Made by a program: the position numbers and the translations under genes
In this document: positions 26,709 to 34,970 of the stretch, piece by piece
Layout: every line of letters begins with the position of its first letter
Position numbering within the stretch: position 1 is the stretch's first letter
Notes under the pieces: model-generated
Databases searched by the model: none
Seen by the model: only the letters and a program-made list of their open reading frames with translations
Told to the model about the DNA's origin: nothing
Origin: an uncultured Corynebacterium sp.
GTDB taxonomy: Bacteria > Actinomycetota > Actinomycetes > Mycobacteriales > Mycobacteriaceae
Reading direction: 5' to 3'
Assembly: GCA_943913645.1 (NCBI GenBank)
Contig: CALTYZ010000011.1
Span: 17,868 to 81,867 of the forward strand
Length of the DNA: 64,000 nt

Positions 26709-27431
26709 CTACACCTTCGAACCGAGCGGGACCTGCGGCTTCGGTGAGCGCCAAGTGCGGGGCTGCGTGGCTCGCGAAAAGGCATACATGCCTAAACCAA
26801 AACCCGTCTCCGTGGTGTCCGGGAATTTTGTTCGCGCTGCGTCATTGGCGCGTTTGCCGATGATGAACGCCTCAATGAAAATCGCGAACATAAACACCAA
26901 AGTGATGACTGACAGTGCGGAGGCAAGGCGCGGCAGCCACGTGCCTAACAGCAAGACAACAAGCAGCACCAGCGCAAGCGGCATGACGTAGTTGTTGAAG
27001 AATCGGCGCGAGTCGACCCAATTACGGACGTAGCGGCGCACCTCGCCCTTGTCGCGCTCCATGAGGTAGCGCTCATCGCCAGCATCAATCTTGGCCTGCA
27101 GCTCGCGGGAGGCTGCGCGGTTGTGTTCGCGCTGCTTTTTCTTGTGCGCCTTCCACTCGTCTTTACTCATGGTCTTTTTCAAGTCCTTGTTGCGCTGTTT
27201 GAGCTGCGCTGGACTGAGGGCGTTCGGGTCGCGTACCACTCCGCGTTTAATTTCCTGGTCGACGCGTTTCGGGGTCGGCCGCCCTTTTGGTGGGGTGTAG
27301 CCCTTCGGGTATTTTGGCGTTGCCTCGGTGCTGCCTTGTGCGTTTTGAGCAGCATCTTCGCCAGCGGATTCAGGCTGCTCGCTCGTCGTTGAGCCACCAT
27401 TTGATGCGGATTTCTGCCAGGGAAGTTTCAC
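26709..27431 (-). CDS. DUF3043 membrane protein
   Basis: This 240-aa protein belongs to the DUF3043 family often found beside cobT in mycobacteria and corynebacteria. It has about 120 hydrophilic, very basic residues (KRVDQEIKRGVVRDPNALSPAQLKQRNKDLKK), a charged region DERYLMERDKGEVRRYVRNWVDSRR, two membrane helices, and a short tail. Function unknown. The open frame reaches 27578, but the GTG at 27431 lies 7 nt after TAGCCT and gives the family N-terminus (MKLPWQKS), so I use it. It ends 9 bp before cobT on the same strand. Confidence 0.85.
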   Translation of the reverse strand: MKLPWQKSASNGGSTTSEQPESAGEDAAQNAQGSTEATPKYPKGYTPPKGRPTPKRVDQEIKRGVVRDPNALSPAQLKQRNKDLKKTMSKDEWKAHKKKQREHNRAASRELQAKIDAGDERYLMERDKGEVRRYVRNWVDSRRFFNNYVMPLALVLLVVLLLGTWLPRLASALSVITLVFMFAIFIEAFIIGKRANDAARTKFPDTTETGFGLGMYAFSRATQPRTWRSPKPQVPLGSKV

Positions 27432-27438
27432 GCCCTCT

Positions 27439-27444
27439 AGGCTA
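27439..27444 (-). promoter_or_regulatory. -10 box of a probable leaderless promoter (DUF3043 gene)
   Basis: TAGCCT on the minus strand, 7 nt before the GTG at 27431. Confidence 0.45.
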
Positions 27445-27592
27445 CAAGGCCTCTGCGCTGGGGGAGTAGGGGGCCGAAAGGGGCGAACCGTTGCTTGAAA
27501 TGCCAATCGGAATAGAGCCGGGACGAGTGACGTTGAATGGCGTAGTTCGAGTACCCTGGGGCCACACTCCCGAACCAACGAAGGAGAACCTT

Positions 27593-27937
27593 ATGTCTGC
27601 ACCGACGTCCGCTACTGGTGTAAATCTCACCGATGCCGCAGCTGCGAAAGCGAAGGCGCTGCTAGATCAAGAAGGCCGCGATGACCTTTCGCTGCGTATT
27701 GCTGTCCAGCCAGGTGGTTGTGCCGGCCTGCGCTATCAGCTGTACTTCGATGACCGTGAACTCGATGGCGACAAAGCTGATGAAGTCGGCGGTGTACGCC
27801 TTGTGGTGGACAAGATGAGCGTGCCGTACTTGGCTGGTGCGACAATTGACTTTGCCGACACGATTGAGCAGCAAGGCTTCACCATCGATAACCCCAACGC
27901 GGGTTCCGCCTGCGCTTGCGGCGATAGCTTCAACTAA
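27593..27937 (+). CDS. erpA: Iron-sulfur cluster insertion protein (A-type, ErpA/HesB-like)
   Basis: A-type carriers deliver Fe-S clusters to apo-enzymes. The 114-aa protein has the three conserved cysteines: Cys43 in PGGCAGLRY, and Cys107 and Cys109 in the C-terminal CACG. The ATG at 27593 follows an ideal AAGGAG; the open frame to 27491 is not needed. It has its own bidirectional terminator 18 bp downstream. Likely clients in this window include LipA and the Rieske protein. Confidence 0.95.
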   Translation: MSAPTSATGVNLTDAAAAKAKALLDQEGRDDLSLRIAVQPGGCAGLRYQLYFDDRELDGDKADEVGGVRLVVDKMSVPYLAGATIDFADTIEQQGFTIDNPNAGSACACGDSFN

Positions 27938-27954
27938 GCCACTGCTTGACGCCG

Positions 27955-27990
27955 AAATCCCCGCACTGTCCTTGACCTGTGCGGGGATTA
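27955..27990. terminator. Bidirectional terminator between erpA and the S41 peptidase
   Basis: An 11-bp perfect stem, AATCCCCGCAC (27956-27966) with GTGCGGGGATT (27979-27989), loop of 12 nt, with A/T-rich flanks on both sides. It lies between two convergent genes. Confidence 0.8.
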
Positions 27991-28007
27991 TCTGTGTGCA
28001 AACGTGC

Positions 28008-28994
28008 CTATGAGCAGCTGTGCTCGTTTCGAAGCCACTGCACGGCCTGCTCTTCGCCGCCGTACACGTCGGGCTCGATCGGGTCCTCGGCGAACGTCTC
28101 ACCGGTGCGCGCCTTATCTTTTGCCACAGTGAGCATCAGGCTGCTGCCGTCGGGAAAGTCATAGACCATGTTCGCCGAGGCGTAGCCTGCGGTGGGGGTG
28201 CCGAAACTGTGTGACTGCTCCAACCCGCGGAAGGCAAGCATAGTGGCCTCACCGGAGGAGGCGGTTTTATCATCAACAAGCACCGCCACTGGCACGCCGT
28301 CCCACTTGCCGCCGGAGGTTTCGGTGGGGCTGCCGCCACCGCTGACAGCGTTGCCGTTGACCGTCACCGGCATCGAGGTCTGGGCGGAGACAAACTCAAG
28401 CACCGTGCCGTCGGGCAGGACAGGCGACAAACCGGCGATCATCGGGCCCATGTCGCCGCCGTCGTTGCCGCGCAGGTCCACAACCACGCCGCAGGCGCCG
28501 TTGTCGCGTGCGTGTGTCAGCCCGTTCGCGAGCGTGTCGGCATAGCGCTGGATGTCATCGTGGCGGCTGACACCCGGTACCGTTGCCCACGCGATACCGC
28601 CCTTGCGTTCCACAGTCACAGGTTTCGCCTCGACCTCGACGGATTCCTGCTCGGTGCCCGGATCGATCAGGTTCGAGTGCTTGCCTCCGGCGGCACGGAC
28701 GGCGTCGTTGAGCACCGGGCGCATGGCCTCGCGCGTGTCGAGGTACTTCACGGCCTCCAGCGCGTTCGCCTTCGCCTCGGCGAACTCAGGGGTATCGGCG
28801 TAGATGCCCTGGCCTGCCAAGTCGAGCACGGTTTTGGTGTAGCGCTTCGGTGTATCGGTGCCCATGAACCTGGCGGTGCCGGTGAACATGGCTGTTGCCG
28901 TTGGACCGTAAACATATGCGGCGACACCAGCGGCGATCAGCAGGACGCCGAGCACCGAAGCGGTGGTGACGAGGACCTTGCGTGCGGTTGACAT
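28008..28994 (-). CDS. S41 family (tail-specific-like) membrane-anchored serine peptidase
   Basis: This 328-aa protein has an N-terminal membrane anchor or uncleaved signal (residues 7-30) and an extracytoplasmic S41 domain. VVVDLRGNDGGDMGPM is the S41 beta-strand signature, and Ser in DDKTASSGEATMLAF is the likely nucleophile, with the basic partner seven residues or so away. No PDZ domain is obvious, as in the shorter C-terminal-processing-peptidase relatives. The substrate is unknown. It lies 74 bp downstream of ltsA on the same strand, after a hairpin. Confidence 0.87.
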   Translation of the reverse strand: MSTARKVLVTTASVLGVLLIAAGVAAYVYGPTATAMFTGTARFMGTDTPKRYTKTVLDLAGQGIYADTPEFAEAKANALEAVKYLDTREAMRPVLNDAVRAAGGKHSNLIDPGTEQESVEVEAKPVTVERKGGIAWATVPGVSRHDDIQRYADTLANGLTHARDNGACGVVVDLRGNDGGDMGPMIAGLSPVLPDGTVLEFVSAQTSMPVTVNGNAVSGGGSPTETSGGKWDGVPVAVLVDDKTASSGEATMLAFRGLEQSHSFGTPTAGYASANMVYDFPDGSSLMLTVAKDKARTGETFAEDPIEPDVYGGEEQAVQWLRNEHSCS

Positions 28995-29050
28995 GGTTCA
29001 CATTCAACCGGCAGGCCGCAAGCCTTGCAATAGTCCCAGCTGTACACACA

Positions 29051-29070
29051 AGGTAGTGCGGGCACTACCT
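29051..29070 (-). terminator. Hairpin at the end of ltsA, possible weak terminator
   Basis: AGGTAGTGC and GCACTACCT form a perfect 9-bp stem with only GG/CC between, overlapping the ltsA stop codon. On the minus strand it is followed by TTGTGTG rather than a clean T run, so termination may be partial. Confidence 0.45.
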
Positions 29071-30991
29071 ACAGTTCGACCGGGTATTCCTTGTGGTCGA
29101 TCTGCGGGTCGATGCGATTTTCCACGAAAATGCCGTGCCAGACCATAAACGCCAGCACTGTCCACAGTCGACGCGAGTGGTCGGACACACCGTCGCGGTG
29201 CTCCTTGAGCATCTCCAGGACCTGATCCTTGGCAAAGATGTCCTCGGTCTGTGACTCGCGGATCGTATCTTGCGCCCAGCCGAAGAGCTCGTCGCCGGCT
29301 AGCCAGTGACGCATCGGCACGGGGAAACCCAGCTTCTTGCGGTGCAGCACGTGCGGCGGAACGATCTGCTCCATTGCCTTGCGCAACGCGTATTTTGTTG
29401 TGCCTTCGGCGATTTTTTGACTAGTCGGGATTGTCTGCGCGACTTCAAAGACCTCTTTATCGAGGAATGGAACGCGCAGTTCCAGCGAGTTCGCCATGTT
29501 CATCTTGTCGGCTTTGACCAGAATGTCGCCGCGCATCCACGTGAACAGGTCGAGGTTTTGCATGCGCGCGACCGGATCCATCTGCGTCGAGGCAGCGTAG
29601 ATCGGCGCGGTGACCTCCCGGTGGTCCCATTCGCGCTTTGCCCACGGCAGCACACGCCGCAGCTGCTCGAAGTTAAAGGAGCGGGCGTTGCCGTAGTAGC
29701 GGTCCTCCATTGGAGTGGTGCCGCGTTCAAGCAGGCTTTTTCCCTTCATGCCTTCTGGCAGCACGCGGCTGAGGCGGTTTAACCCCTTGTTCAGTGGGCT
29801 GGGAAGTTTCTCAAACGGGGCGAGGGAAAGCGGTTCCTTATATATGGTGTAACCGCCGAAGAGCTCATCGGCGCCCTCCCCAGAGAGCACTACCTTGACG
29901 TGCTTGCGTGCCTCTTGTGCCACAAAGAACAGCGGGACGAGTGAAGGATCAGCAACAGGGTCGTCGAGATACCACATGATCTTCGGAATAGCGTCCGCGT
30001 ACTCCTCAGGGGAGACGATTTTGACGATGTGCTCGACACCGATGGCTGCCGCTGATTCAGCTGCGACATCAACCTCGGAGTAGCCTTCGCGCTCGAAGCC
30101 GGTAGTAAACGTCAGCAGGTTCGGGTTATGGCGTTTTGCAAGCGCCGCGATGGCTGTGGAGTCAATCCCGCCAGAAAGGAATGAGCCAACGGTGACGTCA
30201 GCGCGCATATGCTTTTCGACGCTGTCTTCCAGCACTCGGGCGATTCGGTCATAGAGCTCTTGTTCCTTGCCTTTGGGTACTGGCTTTGATGCGAAGGTCG
30301 GTTTGAAATAACGCTCCGCACGGACCTCTTGACCTGGCTTGATGGTGACCGTGCAGCCAGATTCGACGCGTCGAATCTGCTCGTGCAGACTCTCCGGTTC
30401 CGGGACGTATTGCAGGTCGACATAGTGGACGATGGCGCGCCGGTCGAGTTCAAGATCGAGTCCAAGCTCGTTTGCCATCTCCAGTATGGATTTCTTCTCA
30501 GAAGCAAACACAGTGCCAGCCGGGGTCGTCGCGTAGTAGAGCGGCTTAATGCCGAATTGGTCGCGTGCGGCGAACATCGTCTTAGTTTCGGTGTCCCAGA
30601 TGACGAAGCCGAACATTCCACGCAGGTGCTCAACGACGTCTTTGCCCCAGTGGTGGAACCCCACCACGATCGGTTCCCCGTCGCCTTCGGTGTTGAAGGT
30701 ATAGCCGGCTGCGTTGAGCTCCTCGCGCAGCTCAACGTAGTTGTAGATTTCTCCGTTAAACGTCAGGGCGTAACGAGACGGGTTCTCCGCTGGGCCCCAG
30801 CGCAAGGGCTGGTGGGAATGCTCCAAGTCGATGATTGCAAGCCGGTTGAAACCAAACACCGCATCATCGTCGTTCCACGTCCCAGCAGCATCTGGACCGC
30901 GGTGATACATGCAGGTCAGAGACCGTTCGACGGCACTAACGTAGTTCGCGGCGCCGCCATCGGCGGACAGCATTGCAACAAGGCCACACAT
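29069..30991 (-). CDS. ltsA: Glutamine-dependent asparagine-synthase-like amidotransferase LtsA/AsnB
   Basis: This 640-aa class II amidotransferase has the nucleophile Cys2 (MCGLVAML), a glutaminase domain to about residue 200, and the synthetase domain with the pyrophosphate loop SGGIDSTAIAA. Its corynebacterial counterpart LtsA amidates meso-DAP in peptidoglycan precursors and affects lysozyme sensitivity; assignment here rests on similarity and the family. Position next to ctaC is the usual one. An asparagine synthetase role cannot be excluded by sequence alone. Confidence 0.92.
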   Translation of the reverse strand: MCGLVAMLSADGGAANYVSAVERSLTCMYHRGPDAAGTWNDDDAVFGFNRLAIIDLEHSHQPLRWGPAENPSRYALTFNGEIYNYVELREELNAAGYTFNTEGDGEPIVVGFHHWGKDVVEHLRGMFGFVIWDTETKTMFAARDQFGIKPLYYATTPAGTVFASEKKSILEMANELGLDLELDRRAIVHYVDLQYVPEPESLHEQIRRVESGCTVTIKPGQEVRAERYFKPTFASKPVPKGKEQELYDRIARVLEDSVEKHMRADVTVGSFLSGGIDSTAIAALAKRHNPNLLTFTTGFEREGYSEVDVAAESAAAIGVEHIVKIVSPEEYADAIPKIMWYLDDPVADPSLVPLFFVAQEARKHVKVVLSGEGADELFGGYTIYKEPLSLAPFEKLPSPLNKGLNRLSRVLPEGMKGKSLLERGTTPMEDRYYGNARSFNFEQLRRVLPWAKREWDHREVTAPIYAASTQMDPVARMQNLDLFTWMRGDILVKADKMNMANSLELRVPFLDKEVFEVAQTIPTSQKIAEGTTKYALRKAMEQIVPPHVLHRKKLGFPVPMRHWLAGDELFGWAQDTIRESQTEDIFAKDQVLEMLKEHRDGVSDHSRRLWTVLAFMVWHGIFVENRIDPQIDHKEYPVEL

Positions 30992-31187
30992 CGTGAATCG
31001 TAAATACCTCTCGTATTGAATCTGGCGATCAGACTGCGATCAAACTTCAGCACGCCGACGAGTACGCCGACGCGATGCTTCCCTTAACAATAGAGATCCC
31101 GCAACCACGACACCGGTGCATCCGCACTTAAGTTGTGTACGCATGCCCCGGATCTGACACAGTGCGAGGCCTCATCCTTTTGCCGTG

Positions 31188-31199
31188 CCCCGAAAGGGG
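31188..31199. promoter_or_regulatory. CCCCGAAAGGGG element upstream of ctaC
   Basis: A GAAA-tetraloop-capable palindrome, 271 bp before the ctaC start. The identical 12 bp occur at 33430-33441 before ctaE. Confidence 0.5.
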
Positions 31200-31406
31200 G
31201 CCAACTTTAGGTGGAAGATTTGTGCAGGCTAACACGATGGACCGCAGCCCGTGAGTGAAAGCCGAGCTTTCTTCCAGCACTACGGCCGGTTGGAGGGCTC
31301 GAACCAGAGTTGCGCACTCGTTGCTGGCCGTGACGGCGTCGAGCTGGATTGGATTTCCAACGGAGGTATTGGGATGAACTATTCTGTCTCAGTAGGAATG
31401 CTCGTG

Positions 31407-31437
31407 GGAACGCCTTCGAATGTCGAAGCGGTGTTCC
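31407..31437 (+). promoter_or_regulatory. Stem-loop in the ctaC leader
   Basis: An outer GGAAC/GTTCC stem encloses a perfect CTTCGA-ATG-TCGAAG hairpin. It ends 18 nt before the GGAAAGG ribosome binding site of ctaC and could act on message stability or translation. Confidence 0.5.
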
Positions 31438-31470
31438 TGTTGGTGAGTGTGGACAGGAAAGGCAACACAC

Positions 31471-32565
31471 GTGGAAAAGCAAATGAGCCGCGGATTCGCA
31501 AAAAAGGCTAGCGTCGCGGGTGCCATGCTCTTTGGCGGTCTCGCACTAGCTGGGTGCGAGGTTGCGCCGCCAGAGGGCCTCGCCCGAGTTTTGGATATGG
31601 GCTGGCCAGACCCGGTTACCCCGGAAGGCACCCAGATGTACAACTTCTGGGTGTGGACATGGGTCACTGCGTGGATCATCGGCATCATTATGTGGGGCTT
31701 GTTCCTGACCGCTATTTTTGCGTGGAGCAACAAGCGCCGTAGCAAGCAAGGTGCAGGAGAGTTCCCGAAGCAGTTGCAGTACAACGTGCCGCTTGAGCTC
31801 GCGCTGACGATTGTGCCGATCGTTATCGTGATGATCTTGTTCTTCTTCACTGTTCAAGCACAGACGCGCACTACAGCGCTGAACAAAGACCCACAAGTGA
31901 CAGTTGATGTCACCGGCTATCAGTGGAACTGGAAGTTCGGCTACGCCAAGGTCGGCGCCGAATTCACTCCGGACGGTCAAGAGTACGACGGTACTGATGT
32001 GGAGCGGCAAGCGCTGGCGGACGAGACCAAGCATGATCCGGAAGGAATGCGTAACGCAAACCCGATCCACGGCACTTCCGAAGGTGACATCTCGTACCTG
32101 AACTTCAACGAGATTGAAACTGTTGGAAGTACTGAGGAAGTTCCGGTACTCGTATTGCCAACTGATACCGCGATCGAGTTCCGGCTCGCCTCTGGCGATG
32201 TCAACCACGCGTTCTGGGTACCCGAGTTCCTGTTCAAACGTGACGCATACGCGCATCCGGAATCGAACCAGCAACAGCGCGCCTTCCAAATTGAGCGCAT
32301 CGAATCCCCCGGTGCCTTTGTTGGCCGCTGCGCCGAGATGTGCGGTACCTACCACGCGATGATGAACTTCGAAGTTCGTGCGGTCACGCCTGAGCAGTTC
32401 CGCGAGTACGTCGAGTTCCGTATGGCCAACCCGGATGCCCCGAACTCGGCAGCGCTTGAATCGATCGGGGAAGAACCGTACGCGACGTCCACCCGCCCAT
32501 TTGTTTCTGATCGCACGGGCAGCCGTGATGGCCAGAACGTCACCGACCCGAACGCGAACGTTTAG
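31471..32565 (+). CDS. ctaC: Cytochrome c oxidase subunit II
   Basis: CtaC accepts electrons from the bc1-bound cytochrome c and passes them to subunit I of the aa3 oxidase. The 364-aa product is a lipoprotein precursor (LALAGC, Cys29), has two membrane helices, and carries the CuA site Cys287/Cys291/His295/Met298 (CAEMCGTYHAMM) with the aromatic YQWNWKFGY. The GTG at 31471 (MEKQMSRGF) fits the family and has GGAAAGG upstream; a GTG at 31447 is less likely. It is followed 17 bp later by ctaF. Subunit I (ctaD) is not in the window. Confidence 0.96.
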   Translation: MEKQMSRGFAKKASVAGAMLFGGLALAGCEVAPPEGLARVLDMGWPDPVTPEGTQMYNFWVWTWVTAWIIGIIMWGLFLTAIFAWSNKRRSKQGAGEFPKQLQYNVPLELALTIVPIVIVMILFFFTVQAQTRTTALNKDPQVTVDVTGYQWNWKFGYAKVGAEFTPDGQEYDGTDVERQALADETKHDPEGMRNANPIHGTSEGDISYLNFNEIETVGSTEEVPVLVLPTDTAIEFRLASGDVNHAFWVPEFLFKRDAYAHPESNQQQRAFQIERIESPGAFVGRCAEMCGTYHAMMNFEVRAVTPEQFREYVEFRMANPDAPNSAALESIGEEPYATSTRPFVSDRTGSRDGQNVTDPNANV

Positions 32566-32582
32566 AAAGAGAGAGCAGAATC

Positions 32583-33014
32583 ATGGGAACCGGTGCAAGA
32601 GTTTTTTACGCAATCGGAACGTTCCTCGCCATGATGGCCGTGTTCTACATCATCTCCACCAGCTGGGTCGGAGAAGACGCATGGCTGTTCGGTCTCGAGT
32701 GGATCGGCGCGGTCGGTCTTGTGCTTGCAACTGCGCTGTCTTTCATGCTCGGCGTGTACCTTGATTTCACCGAGCGCCGCATGGACATCGTCCCTGAAGA
32801 CTGGGAAGAGGCAGAGATTGAAGACGGGGCTGGCGTGCTCGGATTTTTCTCCCCGCATTCCATCTGGCCGTTTGCAATGTCCGCTGGTGTCTTCTTCCTC
32901 GGGTTGGGTATTGCCTTCTACCAGCTTTGGTTGCTGGCCTTCGGTGCCGTCTTCCTGATTTGGACAACGACCCAACTGAATCTTCAATATGGCATTCCGC
33001 GCGAAAAGCACTAG
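32583..33014 (+). CDS. ctaF: Cytochrome c oxidase subunit IV (actinobacterial)
   Basis: CtaF is the small actinobacterial fourth subunit of the aa3 oxidase and sits in the membrane with the bc1 complex. The 143-aa protein has four helices, with a charged loop (DFTERRMDIVPEDWEEAEIEDGAG) followed by GFFSPHSIWPF, which is typical of the family. It starts 17 bp after ctaC with a GA-rich ribosome binding site and is followed by a strong terminator, so ctaC-ctaF is a two-gene operon. Confidence 0.95.
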   Translation: MGTGARVFYAIGTFLAMMAVFYIISTSWVGEDAWLFGLEWIGAVGLVLATALSFMLGVYLDFTERRMDIVPEDWEEAEIEDGAGVLGFFSPHSIWPFAMSAGVFFLGLGIAFYQLWLLAFGAVFLIWTTTQLNLQYGIPREKH

Positions 33015-33036
33015 TCCGATCTTGTAATTCGGTTTC

Positions 33037-33080
33037 AACTCACCCCTACAGACCTAGCTGGTTTGTAGGGGTGAGTTTTT
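33037..33080 (+). terminator. Strong Rho-independent terminator after ctaF
   Basis: A 14-bp perfect stem (AACTCACCCCTACA at 33037-33050 with TGTAGGGGTGAGTT at 33064-33077), running into TTTTT. It separates ctaCF from ctaE-qcrCAB. Confidence 0.95.
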
Positions 33081-33453
33081 CGGAGTGTCATCTCGCTGCA
33101 ACGCCCTCACCGGTGGGAAGGGGGTCAACCAAAAGTTTGCTAGGTGCGTAGTTTGACGACACGAATGTGTGATCTGCCACACGATCCGATGCATTGGAAG
33201 TATTGACCCAATTTCGACGGCGGATCCCGCTTCGCGCCGTCGCAAAAGAAAGCATTGACGGCAGGGAAAAGCCCCAATTGTGACCTGCGCCGATCGGGTG
33301 TCGACGAAACTTCTCTGTGCCCCCGAAAACATGCCGTTTACGGCTCTTTATCATATTTAGGGCGAAAAAATGGCAGGTTGCAGCCTTGCTGTGAAAACAC
33401 TGCCGGGGGTAATCGAGGTGACTTTATGTCCCCGAAAGGGGATAATCGCATGC
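33081..33453. other. 373-bp ctaE upstream region, no gene seen
   Basis: No supported coding sequence. It contains an 8-bp perfect inverted repeat, CGACGGCG at 33215-33222 and CGCCGTCG at 33235-33242, with no T run. It also holds a half copy CCCCGAAAA at 33321-33329, an A+T-rich block near 33345-33368 and the full CCCCGAAAGGGG at 33430-33441 next to the ctaE -10 box. The size suggests several regulators or an unannotated small RNA. Confidence 0.6.
33430..33446 (+). promoter_or_regulatory. ctaE promoter: CCCCGAAAGGGG palindrome fused to -10 GATAAT
   Basis: The palindrome occupies 33430-33441 and its last G is the first base of GATAAT (33441-33446), which is 7 nt from the GTG at 33454. The message would be leaderless and the palindrome would lie in the -10/-35 spacer, a natural repressor or activator position. 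Confidence 0.5.
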
Positions 33454-34074
33454 GTGACGACCGCAATTTCTAACCAGGCTATGGCGACGCCGCAAGATCG
33501 AGTGTCCGCGCTGAACCGACCGAACATCGTCAGCGTTGGCACCATTGCGTTCCTCGCCCAAGAGTTGATGTTCTTTGCTGGCTTGTTCGCGATGTACTTC
33601 ACATCGCGCGCAAATGGGCTAGCCGCTGGCGACTGGGGTAACCAGACCGCTCATCTCAATGTGATGTTCGGCTTGATTATCACTGTCGTTCTGGTGACAT
33701 CCTCAGTGACCTCCCAGTTGGGTGTCTTCGCAGCTGAACGTGGTGACGTGTTTGGGCTGCGCAAATGGTTCGGCGTGACTATCGCCCTCGGTGTGATCTT
33801 CCTTGGGCTTGTCGCGTTCGAATGGGCTGAGATGATTCACGCGGGAGTGACCATCCAATCCAGCGTGTACGGCTCCGTGTTTTACATCATTACGGGCTTC
33901 CACATGGCTCACGTCACAGCCGGCATCGTCGCCTTCATCGTCGTCATGCTGCGTGTAGCGAAGTCGAAGTTCACACCTGCGCAGGCGACTGCCGCAATGG
34001 CGACCTCGTATTATTGGCACTTCGTGGACGTGATCTGGGTCGGAGTGTTTATCACGCTGTACATCGTCCAATAA
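33454..34074 (+). CDS. ctaE: Cytochrome c oxidase subunit III
   Basis: Subunit III stabilises the aa3 oxidase core. The protein of about 206 aa has five membrane helices, with LNRPNIVSVGTIAFLAQELMFFAGLFAMYF and the C-terminal SYYWHFVDVIWVGVFITLYIVQ as signatures. The GTG at 33454 (MTTAISNQAMATPQDRV) fits relatives and is leaderless behind GATAAT; the open frame to 33370 crosses the promoter. The qcrC gene follows after 47 bp. Confidence 0.94.
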   Translation: MTTAISNQAMATPQDRVSALNRPNIVSVGTIAFLAQELMFFAGLFAMYFTSRANGLAAGDWGNQTAHLNVMFGLIITVVLVTSSVTSQLGVFAAERGDVFGLRKWFGVTIALGVIFLGLVAFEWAEMIHAGVTIQSSVYGSVFYIITGFHMAHVTAGIVAFIVVMLRVAKSKFTPAQATAAMATSYYWHFVDVIWVGVFITLYIVQ

Positions 34075-34121
34075 GGACGCCCGGTCAGACGTAACTCTCA
34101 AAGTTGGCATAAGGGAACAAG

Positions 34122-34970
34122 ATGGAAAATTCGTCTAAGAAGACACGCAGTGGCCGTAAGGCGCGGCGTACAGTCGCCGGGGCCGCTGCCCTTGGGTTAG
34201 GCCTCACGGGGGCTGGCTTTCTTGCCTCCGCGCTTGTACCTAACGCTCAGGTCGCAACTGCGCAGCGCGAAGAGCAAGCAATGGTCCAAGAGGGCAAAGA
34301 CCTCTATGACGTTGCATGCATTACCTGCCACGGTGCGAACCTGGAGGGTGTAGAGGGTCGTGGCCCGTCGCTGATTGGCACTGGGGAGGGTGCGGTCTAC
34401 TTCCAGGTCAATTCGGGGCGCATGCCGATGATGTCGAACGATGCGCAGGCGGAGCGCAAGCGGCCACGCTATACAGAGTCTCAGGCGCTCGCCTTGGCGG
34501 CATATGTCGCTGCCAACGGCGGGGGGCCAGAACTCGTGTATAACGACGATGGCACACTCGCCATGGAGGAATTGCGCGGCAAGGACTACAACGGTCAGAT
34601 CCAGCCAGCTGACGTCGCACGCGGTGGCGAGTTGTTCCGTCTCAACTGCGCTTCATGTCACAGCTTTACCGGGCGTGGCGGTGCGCTTTCATCCGGTAAA
34701 TACGCACCCGTGCTTGATCCTGCGAATGAGCAGGAGATTTACCAAGCAATGTTGACCGGCCCGCAGAACATGCCGAAGTTCTCGGACCGGCAGCTGAGCG
34801 CCGACGAGAAGCGTGACATTATTGCATTCATTAAATCGTCGAAGGAAACACCAAGTCCCGGTGGCTGGGGCCTTGGCGGTCTCGGACCGGTGTCTGAAGG
34901 CATGGCCATGTGGATGATCGGTGTCACCCTTGTTGCTGCAGCTGCTATTTGGATTGGATCCCGCTCATGA
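34122..34970 (+). CDS. qcrC: Cytochrome bc1 complex, di-heme cytochrome c subunit
   Basis: QcrC carries electrons from the Rieske centre directly to the aa3 oxidase, replacing a soluble cytochrome c. The 282-aa protein has a basic, Sec-type N-terminal anchor, two haem c sites (Cys66/Cys69/His70 and Cys176/Cys179/His180) and a C-terminal membrane helix. Its stop overlaps the qcrA start by 4 bp (ATGA). Confidence 0.97.
   Translation: MENSSKKTRSGRKARRTVAGAAALGLGLTGAGFLASALVPNAQVATAQREEQAMVQEGKDLYDVACITCHGANLEGVEGRGPSLIGTGEGAVYFQVNSGRMPMMSNDAQAERKRPRYTESQALALAAYVAANGGGPELVYNDDGTLAMEELRGKDYNGQIQPADVARGGELFRLNCASCHSFTGRGGALSSGKYAPVLDPANEQEIYQAMLTGPQNMPKFSDRQLSADEKRDIIAFIKSSKETPSPGGWGLGGLGPVSEGMAMWMIGVTLVAAAAIWIGSRS

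Larger units (their letters stand above)
30992..31470. other. 479-bp divergent ltsA / ctaC regulatory region
   Basis: No convincing gene lies here. It holds the ltsA promoter, the ctaC promoter and a long ctaC leader. Two structures stand out: CCCCGAAAGGGG at 31188-31199, also found before ctaE, and a nested stem-loop at 31407-31437 just upstream of the ctaC ribosome binding site. A small open frame from 31251 runs into ctaC out of frame and looks spurious. Confidence 0.7.

Noticed and set aside
31251..31511. 86-codon open frame in the ctaC leader
   Set aside because: It overlaps ctaC out of frame, has no family features, and the leader contains hairpins that better explain the sequence.
33054..33354. 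Minus-strand open frames of 88-92 codons before ctaE
   Set aside because: They cross the ctaF terminator, lack ribosome binding sites and resemble no protein.
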